16,979 nt of DNA, taken from assembly GCA_035295125.1 (NCBI GenBank), contig DATGJP010000034.1:1-16979 (forward strand), read 5' to 3'. Position numbers and translations under genes: made by a program. Shown piece after piece: positions 1-6,182 of this stretch. The stretch is from JAICMB01 sp035295125. Its GTDB lineage: Bacteria > Acidobacteriota > Terriglobia > Bryobacterales > Bryobacteraceae. Position 1 is the stretch's first letter. Every line of letters begins with the position of its first letter. The notes under the pieces are model-generated. The model was not told where the DNA came from and searched no databases. It saw only the letters and a list, made by a program, of their open reading frames with translations.

Positions 1-1197
1 GAACGTAGACCCTTGGGCAACGCCGTAGTTGGGCATGCCGGGAATCGTGTGACTGGCGGCGTTGAGCACCGATTCAACGATTACGGGAGCGCCGATGGGC
101 GTGGCTGGCTGTACAACGGCCATGCGGCGGGGCCCGCTGCCCGTCGCAAACGGCGAAGCGGGCGTCGAGGCGAGTGCGCCGGTAGACGGATCAAGCGTGT
201 ACGCCGACACCGTGTTATCCAACAGATTCGCGACATAGACATATTGCCCGGTGGGATCGATCACAACATCATAAGGAACATGTTGCGCTGCAAAAGGCGA
301 TCCCGAGACTGCAGTGAGGGAGCCGCTAAGCGATTCGATGGCGTATACCGACAATGTATTGTCGGTACCGTTGGAAACGATGAGAAATCCGCCAGTGGGG
401 TCGATAGCGGCGGCCGTGGGACCGGACCCGGCGGAAAAAGGTGAACCCGGAACCGCAGCCAGTGCGCCAGTAGCGGAATCAATCGCGAAAGCCGAGACGG
501 TGTTGTTGGCCTGGTTCGTCACGTAGAGGAACCGGCCGGTGGGGTCGGCGACGACACGCGATGGTCCTCGGCCTGAAGCAAATGGCGACCCGGTGATAGG
601 AACAAGCGCGCCCGTATTGGCGTTGATGGTGTATGCCGAAACGTTGTTTGATGCCTGGTTGGCTATGTAAAGGAACTTGCCGGAGGCATCCATTGCGATC
701 CCTGATGGCGCGCCTCCCGTGGAGAATGGCGAGCCCGTAATGGCGGTCAAGGTCCCGTTGGCGGAGTCGATCGCAAACGCGATGACCTGGTTGGAGCTTT
801 GACTGGTGACATACAAGAACCTGCCGGATGGATGCACTTTCAGGTCTGATGGAAAGCCGTCGAGGCCGTAAGGAGTACCCGGGACGGCGGTCAGAGTTCC
901 TGTGGACGGGTCGATTCGCAAGGCCGCGACGTTGGGAGTGACATTAATGTTGGGGAGATTGGCAATGTACACAAATCTCCCCTGGGGCTCTCCGGCTACT
1001 GCGACCGGGTAGCCTGGTGTTGAGAAGCGAGGTAGCGCCTCCGCCAGCGTTCCGGCCTCCGGATTGATGACCATGATGGATACGGTTCCATCAAAGTTGT
1101 TGGGAACGTAAATGAGCTGCGCGAACAGGCTGCTCCAGGGAAGGGCAAGCGCTAAGATAACGGCTCGCGCAGGCCACGACAGGTGGAGGTGCAACAT
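1..1197 (-). CDS. Secreted seven-bladed beta-propeller protein (YncE/lactonase-like), 3' end outside window
   Basis: Reading the minus strand from the ATG at 1197 gives 399 codons without a stop up to the window edge, so the C-terminus is missing. Residues 1-27 look like a signal peptide (hydrophobic AVILALALPWSSLF, cleavage after FAQ or nearby). Seven blades follow, marked by LIYVPN (28), FVYIAN (75), FLYVTS (127), FLYIAN (175), FLYVTN (223), FLIVSN (271) and YVYVAN (319). The last five sit exactly 48 residues apart, with linkers of the type NTVSAYTLDPSTGAL and GSPF. This is the YncE / 6-phosphogluconolactonase-like surface propeller pattern. From about residue 370 the sequence APVIVESVLNAASHTIPG resembles the start of the TIGR03437 domain of Solibacter proteins, though only about 30 residues are visible. 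GGAG lies six bases before the ATG and supports this start. Catalytic activity cannot be assigned; a binding, adhesion or surface role is equally possible. Confidence 0.85.
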   Translation of the reverse strand, partial: MLHLHLSWPARAVILALALPWSSLFAQLIYVPNNFDGTVSIMVINPEAGTLAEALPRFSTPGYPVAVAGEPQGRFVYIANLPNINVTPNVAALRIDPSTGTLTAVPGTPYGLDGFPSDLKVHPSGRFLYVTSQSSNQVIAFAIDSANGTLTAITGSPFSTGGAPSGIAMDASGKFLYIANQASNNVSAYTINANTGALVPITGSPFASGRGPSRVVADPTGRFLYVTNQANNTVSAFAIDSATGALAAVPGSPFSAGSGPTAAAIDPTGGFLIVSNGTDNTLSVYAIESLSGSLTAVSGSPFAAQHVPYDVVIDPTGQYVYVANLLDNTVSAYTLDPSTGALASTPASPFATGSGPRRMAVVQPATPIGAPVIVESVLNAASHTIPGMPNYGVAQGSTF

Positions 1198-1675
1198 CTC
1201 CAACTCCTCGGTCCTGAGTTCGCGAATCGCGGCGGATGGCGAATTCAAGATTCATTTCCGTATTAGCCTTGCGGATTCCGCGTTCATGATACTGCGCCAC
1301 CGGGCGGAGGTCCAGCAGCCCACGGCAGAAGTTGGGAAGGCTGAAGGCCTGCCCCGCCTTGGCTCGCAACCTGTTGAGCGATAAAGGTGGCGTTAGCGGT
1401 TTCGTCTGCGCATGCCGTTATCAAAGACTTCTGCCACGGGCTGTCGATTCGCTTAGTTTTCCAAATAGCGTATAACTTGGCGATCGGTGGGCGCTAATCG
1501 CTCAGGTTCGAAAAGCAGCGAGCGGATTGAAAAACCGCTGCACGGTCCCAAACTGTGCCAGTAACGCCGGCTTCAACCGACCACGCAGGAGGAACGGACA
1601 TGATCCGCGGTCGTGCCTCGTCACAAGCGCCAGGGGCAATAAAACTTTAGCCTCGCCGCAGCGTCAGTCGGGAAA
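1198..1675. other. Non-coding gap between phoU and the propeller gene
   Basis: No open frame here resembles a protein. The stretch follows the phoU stop codon and precedes the propeller start, both on the minus strand, so it should hold a transcript end and a promoter. I see no convincing hairpin plus T-run after phoU and no good sigma70 promoter. What can be recognised is one copy of the dispersed repeat (1334-1443) and a weak inverted repeat, GCAGCG/CGCTGC, at 1515-1520 and 1536-1541. Confidence 0.6.
1334..1443 (-). repeat. Dispersed repeat, copy B (about 110 bp)
   Basis: Read on the minus strand from 1443 down to 1357, this aligns without gaps to 9402-9488 (+) with 72 of 87 bases identical by hand count. 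The match continues through 1356-1334 against 9498-9520 after a 9-10-bp length difference; the last 27 bases agree at 24 positions. It ends in a near-palindrome containing GGCAGGCCTTCAGCCT. Reading it in the frame of copy A meets a TAA, so it is probably non-coding. It lies upstream of the propeller gene, in the same orientation as that gene. Confidence 0.75.
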
Positions 1676-2338
1676 CTAGACGCGGCTCTCGGCGTGGTGC
1701 CTTACGTCGATTCCCTTGGCCAGGAAAAGCACGTCCTCCGCGATGTTGGTGGCGTGATCGGCGATGCGTTCCAGGTTGCGAACCACCGACAGCAGACTCA
1801 TCGACTGGCGGATGTTGCGTGGATCATGTTCCATGAAGCTGAGCAGTTCGTGGAAGCTGGCGTTGCGGAGATCGTCGACGGCGTCGTCGGAAGCCAGGAC
1901 GCTGCGGGCAAGGTCGCCATCGCGCGCGACAAAGGCATCGAGACTTTTGCGAACCATGGATTGCACCAACGCGGCGATATGGGGAATGTCCACCATTGGT
2001 TTCACGATCGGTTCGTGCAGCAGATCGAGAGCGCGCTCGGCGATATTGACCGCCAGGTCGCCCATTCGCTCCAGGTCGTTGTTGATCTTAATGGCGGACA
2101 CGATCAACCTGAGGTCGGTGGCCATGGGCTGTTGCAGCGCCAAAAGGCTGATCGCCAGGTCGTCGATTTCAATCTCGATCTGGTTGACGCGCGCCTCATT
2201 AGTGAGCACCTCACGCGCCAGCAGTTCGTCTTTCTGTACAACCGCTGTAATGCTGCGATAGATGGCCGACTCGACCAGCGAACTCATTTCGAGGAGCTTC
2301 GCTTTCAGCTCCTCCAACTCTTCTACAAAGTGACGCAC
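1676..2338 (-). CDS. phoU: Phosphate transport system regulator PhoU
   Basis: This 220-residue protein has the length and all-helical, two-repeat plan of PhoU, a peripheral protein that links the PstSCAB transporter to the PhoR kinase and represses the Pho regulon when phosphate is plentiful. The two metal-binding repeats are visible: DLERMGDLAVNIAE at 88-101 and NLERIADHATNIAE at 188-201. They fit the family E/D-x-x-R-x-x-D-x-x-x-N-I-A-E pattern. The start is GTG at 2338, preceded by GGAAGGGAAACGAAC, a reasonable ribosome binding site, and the protein begins MRHFVEELEE as family members do. It lies 25 bp after pstB as the last gene of the pst operon, a common position. The assignment is secure; its direct effect on the kinase here is inferred from better-studied bacteria. 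Confidence 0.97.
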   Translation of the reverse strand: MRHFVEELEELKAKLLEMSSLVESAIYRSITAVVQKDELLAREVLTNEARVNQIEIEIDDLAISLLALQQPMATDLRLIVSAIKINNDLERMGDLAVNIAERALDLLHEPIVKPMVDIPHIAALVQSMVRKSLDAFVARDGDLARSVLASDDAVDDLRNASFHELLSFMEHDPRNIRQSMSLLSVVRNLERIADHATNIAEDVLFLAKGIDVRHHAESRV

Positions 2339-2363
2339 GTTCGTTTCCCTTCCGTCCTGATGA

Positions 2364-3191
2364 TCAGCCGAAGCGGCCCGTGATGTAGTCTTCGGTTTCC
2401 TTCTTGGCGGGTGTCTTGAAAATGACCTTGGTGGTGTCGAATTCGATCAGCCTGCCAAGCAGGAAGAAGCCGGTGAAATCAGCCACGCGTGCCGCCTGCT
2501 GCATATTATGCGTCACGATGACAATCGTGCAATTGTCCTTCAACTGAAATAAAAGTTCTTCGATCTTCGCCGTCGCAATAGGGTCGAGAGCGGAGCAAGG
2601 TTCATCGAGCAGGAGAACCTCCGGATCCACCGCGAGCGCCCGCGCGATGCAGAGGCGCTGCTGCTGGCCGCCTGAGAGGTCGAAAGCCGATTTGTGCAGC
2701 TTGTCTTTGACCTCTTCCCAGATCGCGGCACGGCGCAGACTACGCTCCACAGTCTCTTGCATCTCGGATCGCCTGGCGGTGCCGTTAATCCGAGGCCCGT
2801 AGGCCACGTTATCGAAGATCGATTTCGGGAACGGGTTCGACTTTTGGAAGACCATTCCCACGCGCCGCCGGAGGTGTGAGACCTCCATGGGGAAAATGTT
2901 CTCGTTGTCGAGCAGAATCTCACCTTCGATGCGGGTCAGTCGGATGGTTTCATTCATCCGGTTCAGCGTCCGCAGGAAGGTCGATTTACCGCAGCCGGAC
3001 GGGCCGATCAAGGCGGTCACTTTGTTCGTGTGCACGCTCAACGAAATGCCGTGAAGAGCCTGGAAGGCCCCGTAATAGAAGTTCAGATCTTTGGAGACCA
3101 GCTTCGGCGCACCAACTGTGGGCAATGGGGTGGCGAGCGCCGGCTCGGGGTTGTTCAAAGCGGAAGAATCTAAGGATGGCACAGTTTTCAT
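2364..3191 (-). CDS. pstB: Phosphate ABC transporter ATP-binding protein PstB
   Basis: This is the cytoplasmic ATPase that powers PstCA phosphate import. Every ABC motif is intact: Walker A GPSGCGKST (63-71), Q-loop Gln116 in VFQKSNPFP, signature LSGGQQQR (172-179), Walker B VLLLDEP (192-198), D-loop SALD (200-203) and switch His228 in VTHNM. The PstB-specific ending EDYITGRFG is present. At 275 residues it is slightly longer than typical PstB because of a low-complexity N-terminal extension of about 28 residues (Ala/Pro/Ser/Leu-rich) before KLVSKDLNFYYG, whose purpose is unknown. The ATG overlaps the pstA stop codon by four bases (ATGA), so the two are probably translationally coupled. Confidence 0.98.
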   Translation of the reverse strand: MKTVPSLDSSALNNPEPALATPLPTVGAPKLVSKDLNFYYGAFQALHGISLSVHTNKVTALIGPSGCGKSTFLRTLNRMNETIRLTRIEGEILLDNENIFPMEVSHLRRRVGMVFQKSNPFPKSIFDNVAYGPRINGTARRSEMQETVERSLRRAAIWEEVKDKLHKSAFDLSGGQQQRLCIARALAVDPEVLLLDEPCSALDPIATAKIEELLFQLKDNCTIVIVTHNMQQAARVADFTGFFLLGRLIEFDTTKVIFKTPAKKETEDYITGRFG

Positions 3192-4042
3192 CTAGGTTTG
3201 TGGGAGAACCCACTAGCAATGACGGTACGGGCAGTAATATTGACCAGCAGCACAAGTGCCAGCAAAACAAACCCGGCGGCCCAGGCTTGCCGGTGCCAGT
3301 CCGGATACGGCGCGATGGCGTACGTGAAAATCTGGACGGGCAGGGTTGCAATGGGTTGATTCCAGCCGGGACTCCAATATTGATTGTTCAGCGCCGTGAA
3401 CAACAGGGGCGCGGTTTCGCCGGCCACTCGCGCGAGGTTGAGCATCATTCCGGAGATGATGCCGCGCATAGCGGCGGGCACAACCACGGTGGCGATCGTC
3501 CTCGCTTTACTCGCGCCCAGCGCCATGGCGCCTTCGCGTAAGGAAACCGGAACGGACCTCAGGAACTCTTCGGTACTGCGCAAGGCAATCGGAATCATCA
3601 TGATTCCCAAGGCGACGCCTCCGGCCAGCGCCGAGAAGTGGTGCGTCTTGAGAACAATGAGCGTATAAGCAAAAATGCCGATGACAATGGACGGCACGCC
3701 ATTCAGAAGATCGGTTGTGAAGCGAATAACGAAAGAGTAGGTGACGCCTCCGTACTCTGAGAGGTACACGCCGGCCAGGAACCCGATGGGCACTCCAATC
3801 AGGGTTGCGAGCAGCAGCACTTTGCCGCTGCCGACGATGGCGTTCGCCATGCCGCCGCCTACTTCGCCGATGGGCACCGGGAGCTTCGTGAAGAAATCCC
3901 AGTTCAGGTCGTGACCGCCTTTGAAGAAGAGGTATGACAGGACGAAGATCAACGTTCCGACGGTGAAGAATGTAAACACACCCGTCATCGCCAGCATGAC
4001 GCTGTTGGTGGCCTTTCTTCGAAATGAGAGGGATGCCGTCAT
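3188..4042 (-). CDS. pstA: Phosphate ABC transporter permease PstA
   Basis: This is one of the two inner-membrane channel subunits of the high-affinity phosphate transporter. Its 284 residues contain about six hydrophobic helices, the first at roughly 15-40 and the last at roughly 254-276. The cytoplasmic EAA loop that docks on PstB is REGAMALGASKARTIATVVVP (169-189). It is followed by the family segment LARVAGETAPLLFTA (203-217). It overlaps pstC upstream and pstB downstream by four bases each (ATGA at both junctions), so pstC-pstA-pstB should be made as one unit. Nothing is missing or unusual. Confidence 0.97.
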   Translation of the reverse strand: MTASLSFRRKATNSVMLAMTGVFTFFTVGTLIFVLSYLFFKGGHDLNWDFFTKLPVPIGEVGGGMANAIVGSGKVLLLATLIGVPIGFLAGVYLSEYGGVTYSFVIRFTTDLLNGVPSIVIGIFAYTLIVLKTHHFSALAGGVALGIMMIPIALRSTEEFLRSVPVSLREGAMALGASKARTIATVVVPAAMRGIISGMMLNLARVAGETAPLLFTALNNQYWSPGWNQPIATLPVQIFTYAIAPYPDWHRQAWAAGFVLLALVLLVNITARTVIASGFSHKPR

Positions 4043-5016
4043 TTTGTTCCCTTGGCGGTGGTCGCCATAATCAACAGACGCGCCGCACCGTTAATTACGA
4101 TCGTGAGGGCAAAGAGGACAAGGCCGAGTTCAATGAGCGCGCTGCGATAGACGTCTCCGCTGGCTTCGCTGAACTCGTTCGCGATGACCGCGGCAATTGA
4201 ATAGCCGGGCGCTAGCAAGGAGTGCTGGATTTTCGGGGTGTTTCCGATCACCATGGTGACGGCCATGGTTTCGCCCAGAGCGCGTGCGAGCGCCAGAAAG
4301 ATGGAGCCGATGATTCCAGTGCGGGCGAAAGGCACGACCACCTGCCACGTCGATTCCCACTTGGTGGCGCCGACCGCAAGCGCAGCCTCGCGCAGATCGC
4401 GCGGCACGGCCAGCAGTACTTCACGAGAAACCGAGATGATGAATGGGAGCACCATGATGGCCAGCACAATCGACGCCGAGAAGATGCTGACGCCAAAGAA
4501 AGGCCCCGAAAAGATTGGTAGAAAACCCAGGGTCCCCTTGAGTGCCGGCACTACGTAATCCTGCAGGAAGGGCACCAGAACGAAAATACCGATCAAGCCA
4601 AAGATTACGCTGGGCACTGCTGCCAGTAGTTCGATTAAGAACGTCAGCATGTCAGAGGTTCGCGGCGGCGCCAGTTCAGCAAGGAAGATGGCGGCTCCCA
4701 CGCCAAGCGGAACCGCGATCAGCAGCGAAAGAAGCGAGGTGACGATGGTTCCGAAAATGAAAGGGGCAGCACCGTATTGGTCGTTAATCGGATCCCAGAC
4801 GGAGGTATGCAGAAACGACCAGCCAAACTTGGCACGCGAGAGCTCCGAATGGATCCACAACTCATACACGAGCAGACAAGTGACGGCGATCACACTCGTC
4901 GCGCACAAGAACACGATCGCCCGCGCGAATTGATCGCCGTTAAAGATCTTGTGCCAAAACAGCAAGGCCCGCCCTTCCGGGCGGGCGCCTCGCACCATGT
5001 TGGCTGATGTTGCCAT
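4039..5016 (-). CDS. pstC: Phosphate ABC transporter permease PstC
   Basis: This is the second channel subunit of the Pst importer and pairs with PstA. The 325-residue product has a cytoplasmic N-terminus of about 30 residues, then about six membrane helices starting near 32-52. The EAA loop EAALAVGATKWESTWQVVVP lies at 210-229 and the conserved LARALGETMAVTMVIGN at 243-259. The loop between helices 1 and 2 (about 55-85) is extended, as in other PstC proteins. The ATG at 5016 lies only two bases after the pstS stop codon; a later Met at residue 7 is possible but has no visible ribosome binding site. Codons 11-17 form a strong RNA hairpin, listed separately. It overlaps pstA by four bases. Confidence 0.97.
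   Translation of the reverse strand: MATSANMVRGARPEGRALLFWHKIFNGDQFARAIVFLCATSVIAVTCLLVYELWIHSELSRAKFGWSFLHTSVWDPINDQYGAAPFIFGTIVTSLLSLLIAVPLGVGAAIFLAELAPPRTSDMLTFLIELLAAVPSVIFGLIGIFVLVPFLQDYVVPALKGTLGFLPIFSGPFFGVSIFSASIVLAIMVLPFIISVSREVLLAVPRDLREAALAVGATKWESTWQVVVPFARTGIIGSIFLALARALGETMAVTMVIGNTPKIQHSLLAPGYSIAAVIANEFSEASGDVYRSALIELGLVLFALTIVINGAARLLIMATTAKGTK
4967..4986 (-). other. GC-only RNA hairpin with GGAA loop inside pstC
   Basis: The minus-strand message forms a perfect 8-bp stem, GCCCGCCC paired with GGGCGGGC, closed by the loop GGAA, which fits the GNRA tetraloop rule. The stem starts 31 bases after the A of the pstC start codon and lies wholly within codons 11-17 (Ala-Arg-Pro-Glu-Gly-Arg-Ala). 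No T-run follows, so it is not a standard terminator. Because pstS and pstC are only two bases apart, it could act as the stability or processing element that sets the pstS:pstC ratio, but the sequence alone does not show this. Confidence 0.6.
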
Positions 5017-5018
5017 TC

Positions 5019-6056
5019 CTATTTTGCGCCGACCTTCGCGAAGGCTTTCTTCTCCATTTCCACTACGTTCTTAGGCAGTTTCGCGTAGGAGAGCGCTTCC
5101 ACTTCGTTTTGACCGGCGTCGACGTACCAGTTGAGGAAATCCTTGATGGTTTTCAGCTTGGCAGGGTCGCTGATTTGCGACGGGATCAGCAGCCACGTGA
5201 AAGTGGCAATTGGATAAGCGTCCTTACCGGGGGCATTGACAATAGACACCCTGAAATCCGGCGGCATATCCTTCGAGCTCGCGGCTGCGGCGGTAATGCT
5301 CGACAGGCTCGGCTTCACGAAATTCCCCGAGGAATTCTTCACGTTCCCGTAGCCCAAATGATTGGTCAGCGCGTAGGTCAGCTCGACGTAAGCGATCGAA
5401 TACTTGGTCTGCTGAATCTGTCCCGACACGCCATCGCTACCCTTGGCGCCGAGACCGGTCGGCCAATTGACGGATGCGCCTTTCCCCACTTTCGACTTCC
5501 ACTCTGGGCTCACGGAACTCAGGTAATCCGTCCAGCAGTAGGTTGTGCCGCTCGCCTCCGCGCGATGCACGACGACGATATCTTCCGCCGGGAGCTTGAC
5601 TCCGGAATTTGCGCCCGCGATGGCGGGATCATTCCACTTTGTGATTTTGCCCAGAAAGATTCCGGCCAGCGCCTCGGGTGTGAAATTGAGACTAGCCTTG
5701 ACGCCGGGAATGTTGTACGTGATCACGGTCGCCCCTAGAACGGTGGGGAAGTGCAGGACCGCAAAACCGTGCTTGTCCTGGAACTTCTTCAACTGCTCGT
5801 CATTCATCAGAGCATCGGAAGCGCCGAAATCAACGGTGCCTTCCGTCACCTGCGTTATGCCCGCTCCGGAGCCCAGCGGCTGATAATTGATCTGAACATC
5901 CGGATGAGCCTTGTGGTAATCACTGAACCATTTCGAATAGATTGGCGCCGGGAATGTCGCGCCCGCGCCATTGATCAGTGTCTGGGCCGAGGCGAAAGTT
6001 CCCGTTACGAATAGGACAGCCGCCGCGCAGCTTCCGAGGAGATTCTTACACACCAT
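5019..6056 (-). CDS. pstS: Periplasmic phosphate-binding protein PstS
   Basis: This is the substrate-binding protein that delivers phosphate to PstCA. The 345-residue precursor begins with a signal peptide (KNLLGSCAAAVLFVTGTFASA, cleavage after Ala24). The PstS phosphate-site segments follow: GAGATFPAPIYSKWF (30-44), GSGAGITQV (62-70), DFGASDA (76-82), RAEASGTT (165-172) and GAKGSDGVSG (203-212). These supply the usual backbone, Ser, Asp, Arg and Thr contacts. Length and ending are normal for the family. The ATG at 6056 follows AGGGAGAAAGGG, a purine-rich ribosome site. It lies 126 bp after the porin stop, in a gap holding a perfect 13-bp inverted repeat and an 11-bp-phased Pho-box-like array, and two bases before pstC. 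Cys10 precedes the hydrophobic core, so this is probably a soluble periplasmic protein rather than a lipoprotein. Confidence 0.97.
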   Translation of the reverse strand: MVCKNLLGSCAAAVLFVTGTFASAQTLINGAGATFPAPIYSKWFSDYHKAHPDVQINYQPLGSGAGITQVTEGTVDFGASDALMNDEQLKKFQDKHGFAVLHFPTVLGATVITYNIPGVKASLNFTPEALAGIFLGKITKWNDPAIAGANSGVKLPAEDIVVVHRAEASGTTYCWTDYLSSVSPEWKSKVGKGASVNWPTGLGAKGSDGVSGQIQQTKYSIAYVELTYALTNHLGYGNVKNSSGNFVKPSLSSITAAAASSKDMPPDFRVSIVNAPGKDAYPIATFTWLLIPSQISDPAKLKTIKDFLNWYVDAGQNEVEALSYAKLPKNVVEMEKKAFAKVGAK

Positions 6057-6079
6057 AACCCTTTCTCCCTTTCCTCACT

Positions 6080-6108
6080 TTGTCATGTTTTTGTTACGAA
6101 TCCATTAC
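6080..6108 (-). promoter_or_regulatory. Candidate Pho-box array before pstS
   Basis: On the minus strand three heptamers, GTAATGG (6108-6102), GTAACAA (6097-6091) and ATGACAA (6086-6080), repeat with an exact 11-bp period and 4-bp spacers. That is the spacing of PhoB/PhoP operator repeats, and the GTAAC core recurs before the porin gene. On the plus strand the third unit reads TTGTCAT, close to the E. coli heptamer CTGTCAT. The weak point is position: only 23 bases separate the array from the start codon and no good -10 lies between. A possible promoter, TTGTAA (6131-6126), 16 bp, TGTAAT (6109-6104), would instead overlap the array and the inverted repeat. Confidence 0.5.
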
Positions 6109-6122
6109 AGCCGTGTCTCGGG

Positions 6123-6155
6123 GCGTTACAAGCCGTTTAGAGCGGCTTGTAACGC
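6123..6155 (-). repeat. Perfect 13-bp inverted repeat between porin gene and pstS
   Basis: GCGTTACAAGCCG and CGGCTTGTAACGC pair perfectly around a 7-base loop (CTCTAAA on the minus strand). The element starts 27 bases after the porin stop codon and ends 66 bases before pstS. No T-run follows on either strand, which argues against a plain intrinsic terminator. Each arm contains GTTAC/GTAAC, the core of the putative Pho-box heptamer. It could therefore be an operator, a 3'-end stabiliser for porin mRNA, or both. Confidence 0.7.
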
Positions 6156-6182
6156 AAGATCGCGAATATTTTTTGCCGTTTT

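Noticed and set aside
1515..1541. Inverted repeat GCAGCG/CGCTGC as a phoU terminator
   Set aside because: It is short, over 130 bases past the stop codon, and no T-run follows in the direction of transcription.
5007..5738. Long plus-strand frame (243 codons) opposite pstS
   Set aside because: It is the antisense of a certain gene in GC-rich DNA. It has no ribosome site and no recognisable domain.
6012..6056. PstS as a lipoprotein through Cys10 (LGSC)
   Set aside because: The cysteine comes before the hydrophobic core instead of after it, and a good signal peptidase I site (FASA) follows.
6123..6155. Intrinsic terminator of the porin gene
   Set aside because: The stem is perfect, but neither strand has a T-run after it. 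I list it as an inverted repeat of uncertain role instead.
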